31,881 bases of DNA, from positions 1 through 31,881 of the IMG/VR virus record IMGVR_UViG_3300032050_000516; one strand, given 5' to 3'. Both the position numbers and the translations under genes were made by a program. This DNA is from a virus. How positions within the stretch are numbered: the first letter of the stretch is position 1; the number at the start of each line of letters is the position of its first letter. The notes under the pieces are model-generated. The model was given only the letters and a program-made list of their open reading frames with translations. It searched no databases and was not told the origin of the DNA. This document shows, in pieces, positions 30,787 to 31,881 of the stretch.

Positions 30787-31881
30787 TTAAATATTTCTAT
30801 TCAAAGTTGTGTTAAAGGTTGTTATTATGTCTCTCAAATTACCTAACTCTGTGGTTGTGAGTCCATCACCCATAAATGCTGTACCTAATGTTCTATTTGT
30901 AAATCCACCGAAACCAGCAGCATATAACAAACCAACATTAGTTCCTGTCCTTGTTATTGTTGTGTTTTGTGTGACTGTTTGAACTCCTCCACCTGCTCTA
31001 ACAAAAGAAACCTGTGAATTATTCAATCTCGTTAATGCGAAGAAGTTGATTGCTTGTGTGTTTGTTGTTGCAGTCAAAATATTCAATGCACCAGTTTGTA
31101 TCGAACCTCTTGTATTAGTACCATTAGAAGATTGTATAGTCAACCACCCACTTACATACTGTGCCCCGATTTCGAAACCTGTGGAACCTGTTTGTGATAT
31201 GAAATAACCTATGGTTGTATTCGCTGAAGTTGAGGTTTGTGCACTTTCAATCCAGTATGTATCAGCTTGACCGTTTGTACCATTCCCTTGTATACCCTTT
31301 TCTTGTGAAAAAGTTATACCACCTGCGAATGTCAATCTAAATGCTGCATTTGTATCTTGTGGATCTTTAGCATTCCATTTACAAGAAGCAGATGTACCAC
31401 CCAAGAATGGATAAAGTGCATCCAATTTAGTGTAAATACCCGCTGATTTCAAGTCAACAAACATAGTGTTCGTTGCTGCTGACACAGTTGAAGTAATTCC
31501 AGTACCACCTGCCGAAACTACTGCTTGTAAGTATGCAGCTGCATCTGCATCAAATGCTGCTGAACTAGGTGTTGGAGTATTCGTAGGTGTACTTGTTTGT
31601 GTTGTTGTGACACTCGGAGTTGGTGTTTGTGTATTTGTTGGAGTATTCGTAGGTGTACTTGTTTGTGTTGTTGTGACACTCGGAGTTGGTGTTTGTGTAT
31701 TTGTTGCAGTGTTCGTAGGTGTACTTGTTTGTGTTGTTGTGACACTCGGAGTTGGTGTTTGTGTATTTGTTGGAGTGCTCGTCTGTGTATTAGTCGGTGT
31801 GACTGTTGGAGTTGGTGTTTGTGTATTTGTTGGAGTGCTCGTCTGTGTATTAGTCGGTGTGACTGTTGGAGTTGAGGTTAC
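30787..31881 (-). CDS. PT-repeat fibre/lectin protein, C-terminal part (continues from base 617)
   Basis: This is the 3' part of the join-spanning gene. Position 31881 is equivalent to 149, and both are the first base of a codon in the same frame, so the reading frame is continuous. Its first ~105 codons here are Pro/Thr linker made of 66-bp and 60-bp repeats. Next comes an Ala-rich hinge (SSAAFADADAAAY). The last ~250 residues resemble a concanavalin/LamG-type beta-sandwich common in metagenomic phage fibres, with [11 protein letters not shown] near its start and [18 protein letters not shown] at the end. A GTG at 31485 could be mistaken for the start, but it lies inside the domain. The likely role is glycan or host-surface binding. 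Confidence 0.8.
   Translation of the reverse strand, partial: VTSTPTVTPTNTQTSTPTNTQTPTPTVTPTNTQTSTPTNTQTPTPSVTTTQTSTPTNTATNTQTPTPSVTTTQTSTPTNTPTNTQTPTPSVTTTQTSTPTNTPTPSSAAFDADAAAYLQAVVSAGGTGITSTVSAATNTMFVDLKSAGIYTKLDALYPFLGGTSASCKWNAKDPQDTNAAFRLTFAGGITFSQEKGIQGNGTNGQADTYWIESAQTSTSANTTIGYFISQTGSTGFEIGAQYVSGWLTIQSSNGTNTRGSIQTGALNILTATTNTQAINFFALTRLNNSQVSFVRAGGGVQTVTQNTTITRTGTNVGLLYAAGFGGFTNRTLGTAFMGDGLTTTELGNLRDIITTFNTTLNRNI
31571..31881. repeat. In-frame tandem repeats of 66 bp and 60 bp coding the PT linker
   Basis: The marker GTTGGAGT or GTTGCAGT recurs at 31571, 31637, 31703, 31769 and 31829. The spacings are 66, 66, 66 and 60 bp, all multiples of three. The minus strand encodes Pro/Thr/Asn/Gln units ([15 protein letters not shown] type). 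Near-identical units suggest recent expansion and easy copy-number change without a frame shift. Confidence 0.85.
31733..31881. repeat. Terminal direct repeat, right copy
   Basis: This is the second copy of the 149-bp end overlap (see 1-149). Removing it gives a unit genome of about 31,732 bp. Because it falls in tandem repeats, the true repeat copy number at this point is uncertain. Confidence 0.85.

Noticed and set aside
31485-31485. GTG as the start of a separate 232-aa gene
   Set aside because: The frame stays open upstream through the PT linker to an ATG at 617 across the circle join, and the GTG lies inside the C-terminal region.
31571-31881. Regularly spaced repeats that could look like a CRISPR array
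   Set aside because: The units are tandem without unique spacers, keep a multiple-of-three period and encode a continuous Pro/Thr linker. No cas gene is present.

Overview
The window looks like one complete, circularly closed genome of a tailed double-stranded DNA phage, probably infecting a member of the Bacteroidota. The first 149 bases (1-149) recur as the last 149 (31733-31881) with one mismatch, and an open reading frame continues in frame across the join, so the unit genome is about 31,732 bp. The Bacteroidota assignment is an inference. It rests on AT-rich start regions without Shine-Dalgarno sequences and on structural proteins of types I associate with Bacteroidota phages. No host gene, integrase, tRNA or rRNA was seen.

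Almost every gene is on the minus strand and reads from about 24.1 kb downward, through the circle join, to about 24.86 kb. The one plus-strand gene (24351-24803) meets this unit at two stacked terminator hairpins. In order of transcription: (i) a control region with inverted repeats and G-run repeats around a winged-helix protein (23502-24350); (ii) small early-type genes, including a second DNA-binding protein and a sigma-like protein (22049-23501); (iii) small terminase, an HNH nuclease, a DNA methyltransferase with two detached paralogous domains, and large terminase (17347-21740); (iv) tail genes with a frameshifted chaperone, a tail terminator, tail-tip proteins and a tape measure (4810-17314); (v) a composite prohead protease, a scaffold, the major capsid protein and a tube-like protein (666-4774); (vi) a fibre gene across the join; (vii) portal, connector, a GIY-YIG nuclease, small proteins and a beta-propeller protein (24857-30782). 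The portal lies after the capsid gene rather than next to the terminase, which is unusual.

The most striking theme is a set of virion proteins built from small cysteine-containing or lectin-like modules strung on Pro/Thr-rich linkers. Four proteins carry such linkers (the join-spanning fibre, the 468-aa protein, the 1469-aa tail-tip protein and the tail terminator). Two modules are shared between pairs of them, suggesting a shuffled set of surface adhesins. Other notable items are the two free-standing copies of what is normally an internal methyltransferase domain, a -1 frameshift at a run of ten U in the tail chaperone, and two promoter-plus-closed-stem modules, at 24062-24145 and 25317-25430, that share an identical 16-nt promoter-like sequence. 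At least one of them looks like a small RNA gene.

No lysis enzyme, DNA polymerase, helicase or primase could be recognised. Replication is presumably host-driven, and lysis may use an unrecognised protein. All functional names come from reading motifs by eye; no database search was possible.
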